A DNA stretch of 64,000 nt, taken from positions 2,728,001-2,792,000 of the forward strand of contig NZ_CP118164.1 in the NCBI RefSeq assembly GCF_028748185.1, written 5' to 3'. Position numbers and translations under genes: made by a program. Under the pieces are notes generated by a model that was given only the letters and a program-made list of their open reading frames with translations, had not been told where the DNA came from and did not search any database. This document shows, piece after piece, positions 48,029-55,960 of the stretch (position 1 is the first letter of the stretch; the number at the start of each line of letters is the position of its first letter). This stretch comes from Bremerella sp. P1. GTDB taxonomy: Bacteria > Planctomycetota > Planctomycetia > Pirellulales > Pirellulaceae.

Positions 48029-48061
48029 AAAAAAGCCCCGATGGCAGTCCATCGGGGCTTT
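48029..48061 (-). terminator. Rho-independent terminator after tig
   Basis: AAGCCCCGATGG (48033-48044) pairs with CCATCGGGGCTT (48049-48060), and on the minus strand a run of T residues follows. It lies 25 bases after the tig stop, so tig is probably transcribed apart from clpP2, at least in part. Confidence 0.85.
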
Positions 48062-48085
48062 GAATATCAGGGTTCAAGGGGCCAA

Positions 48086-49549
48086 TTATTCAGCGTCCTT
48101 GGCTTCCTCTTCGGCGGCTGGGACTGCTTCCCCTTCGCCACAGATCAGCAGGTTGACGGCCGAGGTCTTGCTTTGCTGCAGGTCGGCATCCACTTCAGTG
48201 ACGGTCGCTTCGCCTTGGATGAGCTCGATCACCTTGCGTTCGATGATCTGGTTACGCAGCACGTCCATCATGCCGCCCTTTTCCAGCTGAGCTCGGATCC
48301 GACGTGGCGATTCGCCTCGCTGCATCGCGATTTGCATCACTTCCATGTCGTAGTCTTGCTGCGTTTCCTCGATGTTCTCTTCTTCCGCAATTCGTTCGAG
48401 GATGAAGTGTTCCTTCAGAGCCTTGCGGGTCGAAGCCATGCTGTTTTGACGCAGCTCGTTGCGGTGAGCCTGGATGTCTTCTTCGCCGAAACCAGCCGAA
48501 CGAAGTTCCATCACGGCACGTTCCAGTTCGCGAGCAGCTTGACGCTTGAGCAGTTCTGGCGGCAGTTCCCAGTCGGCGTCCTTGGTCAGCTCTTCGGTAA
48601 TTTGCTGACGCAGGCGTTGCTGCTGGTAGTAGTTCAACTGACGTTCCATGTCTTGTTTAACATAGTCACGCAGGTCGCCTTCGCTTTCAAAGCCGCCGAT
48701 CTGCTTCAGGAACGCTTCGTCCATTTCCGGCAGTTCGGTTCGCTTGACTTCAAGGACCTCGATTTCCATCTCGACTTCTTTGCCACGCATTGCTTCGTTG
48801 GCAGCTTCGTCGCTGATGGTCAGGGTCACGGTCTTCTTGTCGCCTGCTTTGGCTCCGGTCATTTCCTTACCGAAGTCTTCCCACTTGGCGTCCTGGAAGC
48901 TGAGCGTATCACGCAGGCGGATCGATTCTTCTTCGGCGTGTTCGATCTTCTTGCCATCGTGCTTGAAGGTCAGGTTGCACACCAGGTGATCGTCGGTTTC
49001 AGCGGCACCTTCGTGCGGAACCAGCGAAGCGTAACGACCCAGAACCTGCTTCAGGTGCTTGTCGATGTCGTCCTTCTCGAAGCCCTTGGTTGGCTTCTCG
49101 ATCTTCAGCCCCTTCCATTTCGGCAGGTCGAATTCAGGACGGACTTCGATATCGAACTCGAAGGTCAGTTCACCTTCTTCGGGCAGTTCGATGGCCGAGT
49201 AGTTGAAGTCAGGCTCGCTAATGGCCGAGAACGATTGTTCTTCGGTGGCCTGGGTCATGCTGTCCATGAGCAGCGTGCCTTTGACCTGGTCCTTCACTTC
49301 AGCGCGGAATCGCTTCTCGACCAGCTTCTTCGGGGCGTTACCCTTACGGAAACCAGGAACAGCTGCGTTGGGGACCATGTCTTCAATGGCAACATCGAAA
49401 TAGCGATCGATGTCTTCACGGGAAACAGTCACCGTGACGTGACGCTGGCACGAGCTAGGAGCATCGACCTTAACGTCCAAGTTCAACTTCTTGGGGCCTT
49501 CCGCTTCAGCAACTGCACTTTCAGCGTTTTCGGTTTCAGGCGAACTCAT
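48086..49549 (-). CDS. tig: Trigger factor (ribosome-associated chaperone)
   Basis: Peptidyl-prolyl isomerase and chaperone that docks at the ribosomal exit tunnel. 487 residues, longer than the usual 430 through acidic N- and C-terminal tails. The N-terminal ribosome-binding domain has FRKGNAPKKLVEKRF (the GFRxGxxP signature region) near 85, an FKBP-like domain about 185-275 and a C-terminal helical domain. Located upstream of two clpP genes, the classic tig-clpP order. An antisense open frame spans it but is a codon-use artefact. Confidence 0.95.
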   Translation of the reverse strand: MSSPETENAESAVAEAEGPKKLNLDVKVDAPSSCQRHVTVTVSREDIDRYFDVAIEDMVPNAAVPGFRKGNAPKKLVEKRFRAEVKDQVKGTLLMDSMTQATEEQSFSAISEPDFNYSAIELPEEGELTFEFDIEVRPEFDLPKWKGLKIEKPTKGFEKDDIDKHLKQVLGRYASLVPHEGAAETDDHLVCNLTFKHDGKKIEHAEEESIRLRDTLSFQDAKWEDFGKEMTGAKAGDKKTVTLTISDEAANEAMRGKEVEMEIEVLEVKRTELPEMDEAFLKQIGGFESEGDLRDYVKQDMERQLNYYQQQRLRQQITEELTKDADWELPPELLKRQAARELERAVMELRSAGFGEEDIQAHRNELRQNSMASTRKALKEHFILERIAEEENIEETQQDYDMEVMQIAMQRGESPRRIRAQLEKGGMMDVLRNQIIERKVIELIQGEATVTEVDADLQQSKTSAVNLLICGEGEAVPAAEEEAKDAE

Positions 49550-49793
49550 TCAACGATTCCGCAAAATCTGGGGTGAAAAACAAGAAACCTGGCTCGTAGC
49601 TCAGGTCGTTCATGCCAATGAGGTCAATGCAGAATGGGTGGGCTTCTCCTCACCCACGCCGCGAGACTCGTCATTGCGTCTCGTGTGAAACGTGGCGATG
49701 CGGCAAAGCCTTTGCCAGAAGCCACATCCACCAAATGTTTTCATGCGCTACGCGTGTCGTCAGACACATTTTCTAGCGGCATAAAAAAGGAAG
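49550..49793. other. Intergenic region between tig and tRNA-Gly
   Basis: About 245 bases. It holds the tig promoter region on the minus strand; I see no other gene or strong structure. Confidence 0.4.
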
Positions 49794-49866
49794 AGCGGGT
49801 GAACGGATTCGAACCGTCGACAACAACGTTGGCAACGTTGTGCTCTACCAACTGAGCTACACCCGC
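49794..49866 (-). tRNA. tRNA-Gly (anticodon GCC)
   Basis: On the minus strand the sequence folds as a cloverleaf: acceptor GCGGGTG/CACCCGC, D arm GCTC-AGTTGGTA-GAGC, anticodon arm CAACG-TTGCCAA-CGTTG with anticodon GCC, and T arm GACGG-TTCGAAT-CCGTT. Discriminator T. The CCA end is not encoded. Read against the plus-strand sequence, the 3' end is at 49794. Confidence 0.95.
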
Positions 49867-50147
49867 ACAGGGAACGTCGTTCCCTCATCTAGGAAAGCAC
49901 CAGTGTACTGAAAAATCAGAGCTGGTCTACCCGGGGCAAACGAAAATTTGCTTGCCAGAGAGGAAAGTATGCGACAAAGGTGTTCTGTTGTCAATTTGGG
50001 GAACACGATTTCGAGCGTAAGTCGTGACTTGATTTGAAATTAACGACACGCTCCGCCTATTCGCTAGCTTGTGGGAAATGTCGAATCGATACAAATCCTG
50101 GTCCTCCATTTCCACTTTCAAAGCCTCTATAAAAGTCGGAACTCACC
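49867..50147. other. Intergenic region upstream of tRNA-Gly
   Basis: About 280 bases between the ExbD-like gene's terminator and the tRNA. AT-rich; should hold the tRNA promoter on the minus strand. No coding signal. Confidence 0.4.
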
Positions 50148-50187
50148 AAAAAAAGATGGCTGTCGCGAAACATCGCGCAGCCATCTT
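50148..50187 (-). terminator. Rho-independent terminator of the ExbB-ExbD operon
   Basis: AAGATGGCTG (50153-50162) pairs with CAGCCATCTT (50178-50187) around a loop that itself contains TCGCG/CGCGA. On the minus strand a T run follows (50148-50154). Ends the three-gene operon. Confidence 0.88.
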
Positions 50188-50216
50188 CGTGGGTTCGATT
50201 GCCAGAGCTGGCCAGA

Positions 50217-51335
50217 CTAGTCCAAAACATTCGGCTTAGGACCTGCCGGCTTCGGTGGTGGTTTCGGAGCGTTGGGATCTGGCGGTGGTGGTGGCGGACC
50301 GAATTTCACTTTGCCGCCGACCCAGGTTGTGTACTGCCAGTCGCTGTTGACCGGGGTCCAGCCGGCCAGGTAGCCCATTTCGTCGGTTACGTGACGCGTT
50401 TCGACGTACGCCTCGTAGCTGTCGGGCATCACGATGAACTTGAAGTAGAACTTCGACGGATCGACGGTGCTTAGCAGACGACGGAAACGCGAGCGAGGGC
50501 TCGTGATTTCGTCGATCTTGAAGCCAGCGTTTTCCTTCGGAGTGAAGCGCAGACGCGGGTCACGACCTGCCGCGTACATCTCCATACGGAACCAATCGTC
50601 CGACATCGGGCGTTCGTTGAAGTCCTCGACGAATTTCTCGGCGTCGATCCCTTGCTTGGGGTCCTTCACATACTTGCGGACGCCGCGCTCGGCCTGGTAT
50701 TCGGCTCGCTTCTTGGCCGAGTCACGCGCCGGTTCGTCGACGATTGGGTAGACCTGATTGCCGATAAGCAGGAAGGCCGCTTCCTTGATCCCTTCGGGAG
50801 CCGGTCGCGGATCTGGCAGCGTGACTACCTTGGCAGCCATCTGGGCGCGTTCCGGGGTGTCGTCGAGCGTTGCTTCCAGCTTCGCGATTTCTTCCAGCGC
50901 GCTATTAAGTTCGCCGGAAAGCTTCTCGCGTTTCTCTTTGTTTTCGTCGGCCTTCTTGGCCATTTCCATCGCATCCTTTTGGGCGATAATTGCTTTTTGC
51001 AGTTCGCCCTGCTGCGACTTGAGGATCGCATCCTTGGCGACCGACTCGGACTGCAGACGCTGGATTAGCATCTCCAAGTCTTGCTCGTTGGGATTGAGCT
51101 CCTTCAGCTCTTTCTCAACCTTCAGTTTATCTTTCTGGGCTTCTTCGAGGTCCTTGATCAGTTGTTCCAAGGCCAGAGGGTCGATCTGCATGCTGTTGGC
51201 GATCTTTTTGACCGACTCCTGCATACCGAGCTGCACCACAACGAGAATGATGATGAGAATCCCCACCACATTGAACATTGTGTCGAGCAGCGAATCCATC
51301 CCTTCTTCTTCTTCGCCAACTCTTCGTTTAGCCAT
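50217..51335 (-). CDS. ExbD-like coiled-coil protein that keeps the membrane aspartate
   Basis: 372-residue protein with one N-terminal membrane helix and a large periplasmic part. The helix (GMDSLLDTMFNVVGILIIILVVV) aligns with ExbD/TolR: Asp18 falls where ExbD has its proton-carrying aspartate (PFIDVM). A long coiled coil follows (about 55-160), then a globular domain (about 170-340) of unknown type and a proline-rich tail. Third gene of the operon, after an ExbB-like channel and a second ExbD-like subunit. Function: probably couples proton flow to work in the envelope (inference). Ends in a terminator. Confidence 0.75.
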   Translation of the reverse strand: MAKRRVGEEEEGMDSLLDTMFNVVGILIIILVVVQLGMQESVKKIANSMQIDPLALEQLIKDLEEAQKDKLKVEKELKELNPNEQDLEMLIQRLQSESVAKDAILKSQQGELQKAIIAQKDAMEMAKKADENKEKREKLSGELNSALEEIAKLEATLDDTPERAQMAAKVVTLPDPRPAPEGIKEAAFLLIGNQVYPIVDEPARDSAKKRAEYQAERGVRKYVKDPKQGIDAEKFVEDFNERPMSDDWFRMEMYAAGRDPRLRFTPKENAGFKIDEITSPRSRFRRLLSTVDPSKFYFKFIVMPDSYEAYVETRHVTDEMGYLAGWTPVNSDWQYTTWVGGKVKFGPPPPPPDPNAPKPPPKPAGPKPNVLD

Positions 51336-51371
51336 GTCTGGTTCGTCTTATCGTTAGGTAACCGCAAGGGG

Positions 51372-52190
51372 CTACGAATTCTTCGCTTGTTTGGTGAAAT
51401 AACTCAGGTCGACGCGGCCGTCGCCAATGACGGGCAACTTGCCGTTCTTCACGCCTTTGGCGTTCGCGTAATTGCGTGCCGTGTTGTAGGTCGAAAGGCC
51501 ATCGTCGCGAATCAAAAAGACGAGGGTACCATCTTTCTGACCCTTCACCTTATCGAGCATCTTGGCGAAATCAGGATTCGTATTGAGTTCCGCCGTGCGG
51601 ACCGGAATGGTCTTGCCGTCTTCATGAATGACCACGCGGCCATCATCGCATTCGATGAACGAAGGCTTGAAGCCCACACCACTACCGCCAGGTAGAATCG
51701 AGTTCTCGGCTTCTTTGGGCGGCAGTTTTCGCTCGGCGATGATTTTCGTCAGCTGGGCGATCTTCTCACGCCGACTCTTCAGTTCTTCCTCCATCGTGCC
51801 GACCTCTTCGGTCAACGCGGCTACGTTGACTTTGGGGCCTTCGATCGAGATGTTCTGCAGCTTGGTCTGCGTTTCTTCCAGCTTGGCTAGAAGTTCGGCC
51901 AGCTTCTTTTTGGCATCTTCGAGCTTCTTCTGTTCGCTCGAATTCTCACGTTTGATCTGATCCTCACGCTTCTTGAGTTGATCGCGAAGCTGCTCGAGTG
52001 CGGAGGTTTCGGCCTGGAGTTCCTTTTCTTTCTTCTGATACTCCATGGCCGCATCGATCGCGTCGTTATCGAGCGATTGAATGGCGATCGTCGCGATAAC
52101 CATTGCCAACGTACCGATCACGCAAGCAAGCACGCTTAGGAAAGGGAAGAGCGAAATGTCGTCCCCTTCGACTTGTCGTCCCTTACCCAT
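51372..52190 (-). CDS. ExbD-like coiled-coil protein lacking the membrane aspartate
   Basis: 272-residue protein with one N-terminal membrane helix (LFPFLSVLACVIGTLAMVIATIAIQ). Aligned with ExbD PFIDVM the segment reads PFLSVL, so Ser19 replaces the proton-carrying aspartate. A coiled coil runs about 45-155, followed by a compact periplasmic-type domain (GFKPSFIECDDGRVVIHEDGK, DGTLVFLIRDDGLSTYNTARNYA). Its start codon abuts the stop of the ExbB-like gene (TAAATG). Probably a partner of the aspartate-bearing subunit in one complex. Confidence 0.75.
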   Translation of the reverse strand: MGKGRQVEGDDISLFPFLSVLACVIGTLAMVIATIAIQSLDNDAIDAAMEYQKKEKELQAETSALEQLRDQLKKREDQIKRENSSEQKKLEDAKKKLAELLAKLEETQTKLQNISIEGPKVNVAALTEEVGTMEEELKSRREKIAQLTKIIAERKLPPKEAENSILPGGSGVGFKPSFIECDDGRVVIHEDGKTIPVRTAELNTNPDFAKMLDKVKGQKDGTLVFLIRDDGLSTYNTARNYANAKGVKNGKLPVIGDGRVDLSYFTKQAKNS

Positions 52191-53888
52191 TTAGCGTCTC
52201 CCGTTTCGTTTGCTCTTGGCTTTGCTACCGCCACCGAAACCGAACCAGCCACCGCCACCTGAGCCGTTGGATTCAACTTGCTGGACGACAACCGTTTCAT
52301 TGCCAAGCTTGTTGAGCACTTCGGTCAAGCCGGTCAGGCCTTGCTCGACGCCACCGAGGTACTTCTCGAGACGTTCGGAAGTGTCGGACATCGTTTCGTT
52401 GACCTTGATATGCGAGTCGACCGAGGCACTGGCCAGTTGGCCCAGCGTGCTTTGCAGCTGAGCGGCGACTTCCTGCATCTGGTTCAGCTGATCCTGCATG
52501 AGGGTCTGCTGCTCTTCCTGACGCTTCTGCATGTCGACCGTCTTGGCATTGACCACTTCCAACAGCTTGTTGGTGGTCTCTTCCTGGCTGGTCAGAATCT
52601 TGCCGTTGATCTCGTCCCAACCCTTCGAGGTTTGTTCGGTGATCGTCTGGCCGACCAATTCCAGCTTTTTGACCCAGGCCTCGAGTTCGCCTTGCTGGGC
52701 GGCCATTGCCTCTTCGACCGCTCGGCGGAAGACCTTCGTGTCGTAAGGTGATTGCGGCTTGTCTTCGGCCTTTTCGCGACCGTCGTTCAAGCGGCGGATT
52801 AGGTTTTCGTTGCAGTATTCGTCCACCCAGTTCAGCACGCCTTCTTCGCTCTTTTGCAGCGACGACATGGGGAACTTGATGATCATGCTCATCACCAGGG
52901 CGACGAGGGTCGTGTTAAACGCCGTACCCAGACCGCTGAACATACCTTGCAGCGAGGCGGTCAGCTTATCGAGGTCGCCACCACCCAACGCACCAGAAAG
53001 CTCGGTCACGGCCAAGCTAATACCAAGCACCGTACCAATAAAACCCATGGTCGGGATGGCCCAGATCAGCACCCGCAGATAAGCGTAGCTGGACGAGACG
53101 TTGTTGTAGTCGATCTCCGACTGCGAGGCCATCATCGTGGCCGTTTCCGAGGCGTTCTGTCGCACGCGGAAGTGCTGCAAACCACGCAGTACGCGGTTGA
53201 TCAGGAAGCTTTCGCCGTCATGACCAGGCAGCCCTTGGATGTGTTCGACGAATTTGCCGAGCGTGTCGACGCGAATCTCTTGCGAGATGTCGGTCGGCAG
53301 AACGTCCATCAGCAGGTAGTCCTTCTGACGCAGAATCTTGCGATGCTTCATCCACAAGATGGTCACGGCCCAGAAGAACAGGAACGTACTAAGCGACTGA
53401 ATCGCGACCGCCTGAATACCACCAATCCAGAACAGCCCACCGATGTAGGTGCCCTTGGAGAAGTACATCAGGCTCATGAAGACGATCATCGCCCCCAGGC
53501 CGATCAAACCGGACAGCCACAAGTTGACGTTACTCGGATCGGTGAAGTCCCCGTCGCCGGAGGAAGTGCTCGCGGTCGTCGTGGCTTGCTTCTTCGCGGT
53601 CGTCGTACTCTTTCGCGCACCGCCGGTCTTTACCACGGGGCCAGCAGGTGCCGAGGCCGATTCCGAAGAAAGATTGCCCAGGTCGAGGCCGCCGCCAGAA
53701 GAGGACGAGCCGCCACCAAACTCAGGCAACGAGGGAGAGTCGAGCGAAGGCAGTTGCTCCGGCTCTTCCTGAACGTGTGGGATATGGACACTTTTTTTGC
53801 AGTAAGGGCAATTTCGCTTTTGTCCTGCGAGTTCTTGACGGACTTTGAGCTTCTGACCGCACTCGGGACAATTGAACTGGAAATACAT
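52191..53888 (-). CDS. MotA/TolQ/ExbB-type channel with zinc ribbon and coiled-coil tail
   Basis: 565-residue membrane protein. A zinc ribbon at the N terminus (Cys7/Cys10, Cys27/Cys30 in FNCPECGQKL, RNCPYCKK) and a Ser/Gly-rich linker precede four hydrophobic segments: LWLSGLIGLGAMIVFMSLMYF, LFFWAVTILW, then VLIWAIPTMGFIGTVLGISLA and LGTAFNTTLVALVMSMIIKF, the latter two matching the ExbB/TolQ core. A long cytoplasmic coiled coil (about 395-535) and a Gly-rich tail follow. First gene of the operon; GAGGTCCAG precedes the ATG. The coiled-coil tail recalls ZorA, but no other Zorya gene is present. Confidence 0.82.
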   Translation of the reverse strand: MYFQFNCPECGQKLKVRQELAGQKRNCPYCKKSVHIPHVQEEPEQLPSLDSPSLPEFGGGSSSSGGGLDLGNLSSESASAPAGPVVKTGGARKSTTTAKKQATTTASTSSGDGDFTDPSNVNLWLSGLIGLGAMIVFMSLMYFSKGTYIGGLFWIGGIQAVAIQSLSTFLFFWAVTILWMKHRKILRQKDYLLMDVLPTDISQEIRVDTLGKFVEHIQGLPGHDGESFLINRVLRGLQHFRVRQNASETATMMASQSEIDYNNVSSSYAYLRVLIWAIPTMGFIGTVLGISLAVTELSGALGGGDLDKLTASLQGMFSGLGTAFNTTLVALVMSMIIKFPMSSLQKSEEGVLNWVDEYCNENLIRRLNDGREKAEDKPQSPYDTKVFRRAVEEAMAAQQGELEAWVKKLELVGQTITEQTSKGWDEINGKILTSQEETTNKLLEVVNAKTVDMQKRQEEQQTLMQDQLNQMQEVAAQLQSTLGQLASASVDSHIKVNETMSDTSERLEKYLGGVEQGLTGLTEVLNKLGNETVVVQQVESNGSGGGGWFGFGGGSKAKSKRNGRR

Positions 53889-54328
53889 CTGGACCTCGGA
53901 AGGAAACGAAGCGCGACAACCGGTCGCAGGCGAGATTAGGAAGCGGAAAAAAGCCAGGGCGAAACTGAGAGAATCTCAGTCGCTTATTGGATGTGCGGAT
54001 GAAAGGTGAATCCGGGGTGAGATCTACTCACGCACTGCTGGCCTTTAATCGTCTTCTTATTGTGCTTAGGAAATTATTCCCGATCAGACCGATTTGGGGA
54101 AAAATTTGGTCAAAACTTGAGATTCATATCGGCCGAAATCGATTGTTCCAGGTGTAATGGGGCAAAGATTGCCGCACTGCGAACGAATCCCCCGAGAGAC
54201 TCAGGAAGGGCAATTTCAAAAAAAGATAGATACTTTACGGTTTCACGTGGGATTAAGAAGTCTATCGGTCCGCAGGAATCGTCCTTCTGGATGGTTATCC
54301 TTCAAGTGAAGCTCGAAAGGGTAGGAAA
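53889..54328. other. Divergent intergenic region, ExbB-like operon / lipoprotein genes
   Basis: About 440 bases between divergent transcripts. It should hold both promoters. No strong palindrome, RNA element or small gene is apparent; plus-strand frames inside it do not look conserved. Confidence 0.4.
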
Positions 54329-55192
54329 ATGGACATCGTTCGCCCAATGGCTTTCGGCTCGGTTATTGTCGCAGGCCTGCTGCTTCTCGGGTGCGATGTG
54401 AAGTTTCAAAGAAACTCCGAGCGACTTCACAATCTCCAACTGCCCGTTCATCCGAGTGAGACCATCAGCCCTGGTGATGAAAGCCGCCGGTATGACTTTT
54501 TAGTTGCCCGAGCGAACGCCACCGGCATGATGTTGCCCAATGCCCAGGGCGAAGCACCGGATGAGCGTGTTAACGTTGTCTTCGACAAACTAGGCGACGA
54601 TCGCTGGGAACTGAGTCTGAACCGGGCGAAAGACTTTCCCGAAGATGACTTCCGCTACGACCAGCAGCAACAGCGGATTCGTTTTGCCCCTGGGCAGTTG
54701 ATTCCTTACTACGGCCATCTATTTCGCTTCTCATTTGACGGACAAAGGGCGCAACTTGAGGAATGTACCGAGCAGCTTCCGTCGTTGTGGTTGCCGGCCG
54801 CAAATAGTCGGGTGATTACGCTCCATGGATCGGAAGCAACGTTCTTCCAACAGGCAGCGCTTCTGGCGAGCGTCTCTCAGAGCGAAGAAGACCACTTCGA
54901 AACGATGCGACTGGTCAAGATCGAGACCGACCCTGAAGGTACCAGAGCTCAAATCGTGCGTAGCCGGATGATCGTCCGTAACGGTGACGGCGTGAACGAA
55001 ACCGCGCTTCTGGACGAGCCGAAAGAAGAGTGGGTGGGTGTCGGATCCAATTTGGTGGTGGACGATCAACTCGTTCGCGTGAAGCAGATTGTGCCCCCGG
55101 TCGAGATGGAGGGCGGACTCATACCGGTCGGTTGGATTGAACTGGAACTTGTCGATCTCTCGGATGTGGAGATGCATCGTGCCATGCTGTGA
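54329..55192 (+). CDS. Lipoprotein of unknown function, tandem copy 1
   Basis: 287-residue lipoprotein with lipobox LLGC after a hydrophobic signal (FGSVIVAGLLLLGC). The mature part is beta-rich; recognisable blocks are APGQLIPYYGHLFRFSFDG near 125 and QIVPPVEMEGGLIPVGWIELEL near the C terminus. These recur in the next gene, so the two are paralogues. No known family. The next gene begins within its last codons. Confidence 0.72.
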   Translation: MDIVRPMAFGSVIVAGLLLLGCDVKFQRNSERLHNLQLPVHPSETISPGDESRRYDFLVARANATGMMLPNAQGEAPDERVNVVFDKLGDDRWELSLNRAKDFPEDDFRYDQQQQRIRFAPGQLIPYYGHLFRFSFDGQRAQLEECTEQLPSLWLPAANSRVITLHGSEATFFQQAALLASVSQSEEDHFETMRLVKIETDPEGTRAQIVRSRMIVRNGDGVNETALLDEPKEEWVGVGSNLVVDDQLVRVKQIVPPVEMEGGLIPVGWIELELVDLSDVEMHRAML

Positions 55193-55952
55193 TATTCGAG
55201 CGCTGCTGCTCGTTTTCGTAGTACTGATTGGCTGCGACTATTCCTCGAACTCGCAAGAGCTTTCCAGCGAGCCGCCGATGGTCGGTATCCATGCCGCGGA
55301 AGACAACCGCGAAGAGGTCACCTATCAGTGGGACCATCAGGGGAAAGATGCTGCGTGCTTGATACCGCTATCCAACCGATCTTCATTGCCGGTGATCCTG
55401 CGTTTTCGCCAGGCGAAGGTCGATGACAGCCTGGTTGGGGTCCTCTTTCTTGATTCCGAGTACGAGATCGAAGTCGGCAAGATCCTTTCCGACCAGGCGA
55501 TGATCTTTGTTCGCCCAGGTGAAGTAATTCCTTATCACGATCAGCTCTACCATGTCACGTTTGATAAGCATTCTCTGCATATCAAATGCGTGACTCATGC
55601 TGTGCCTGAGAGCTATCATCCCAACCCGCAACATCTGGTCATTGCTCGTAGCGAACCGTCGAAGATTCGCAACCGAATGTACTATCTTCAGCGCGATGAC
55701 TGGTCGGATTACGAACGCGTTCGTGTTATCCACATCGCCGAAGACGCCAGCCATGCGGAGTACGAAGGGAAACCGTATTACGGCTCGGCCCAAGGCGTAC
55801 TCGGAGATCGACTCATCGAGCCAAACGAGGTCGTCCATCAATGGTACAATAGCACGACTGACGTCGCGGGCATCGTGCCGCCGGTTGAGATCGAAGGGGT
55901 AGGCAGACTACGCGGCTGGGTCGAGTTTCGTCAGACCCTGGCCGACAACTGA
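55179..55952 (+). CDS. Lipoprotein of unknown function, tandem copy 2
   Basis: 257-residue lipoprotein, lipobox LIGC (IRALLLVFVVLIGC) from a GTG start at 55179 with GGAG seven bases upstream, inside the last codons of the preceding gene. ATG 55164 is an alternative. It shares blocks with copy 1: PGEVIPYHDQLYHVTFDK and GIVPPVEIEGVGRLRGWVEF. Translational coupling of the two is likely. Function unknown. Confidence 0.7.
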   Translation: MPCCDIRALLLVFVVLIGCDYSSNSQELSSEPPMVGIHAAEDNREEVTYQWDHQGKDAACLIPLSNRSSLPVILRFRQAKVDDSLVGVLFLDSEYEIEVGKILSDQAMIFVRPGEVIPYHDQLYHVTFDKHSLHIKCVTHAVPESYHPNPQHLVIARSEPSKIRNRMYYLQRDDWSDYERVRVIHIAEDASHAEYEGKPYYGSAQGVLGDRLIEPNEVVHQWYNSTTDVAGIVPPVEIEGVGRLRGWVEFRQTLADN

Positions 55953-55960
55953 GATGTCCT

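Noticed and set aside
48011-49576. A 521-codon open frame on the plus strand opposite trigger factor
   Set aside because: It is antisense to a certain gene, has no ribosome site or conserved domain, and its Phe/Leu/Val-rich composition is what the complement of an acidic Lys/Glu-rich gene gives.
50217-53888. A Zorya-type anti-phage system (ZorA/ZorB-like motor genes)
   Set aside because: The ExbB-like protein has a long coiled-coil tail, as ZorA does, but neither partner has the OmpA-like domain of ZorB, and no ZorC, ZorD or ZorE gene is present within the window on either side; tig, clpP and lipoproteins flank the operon.
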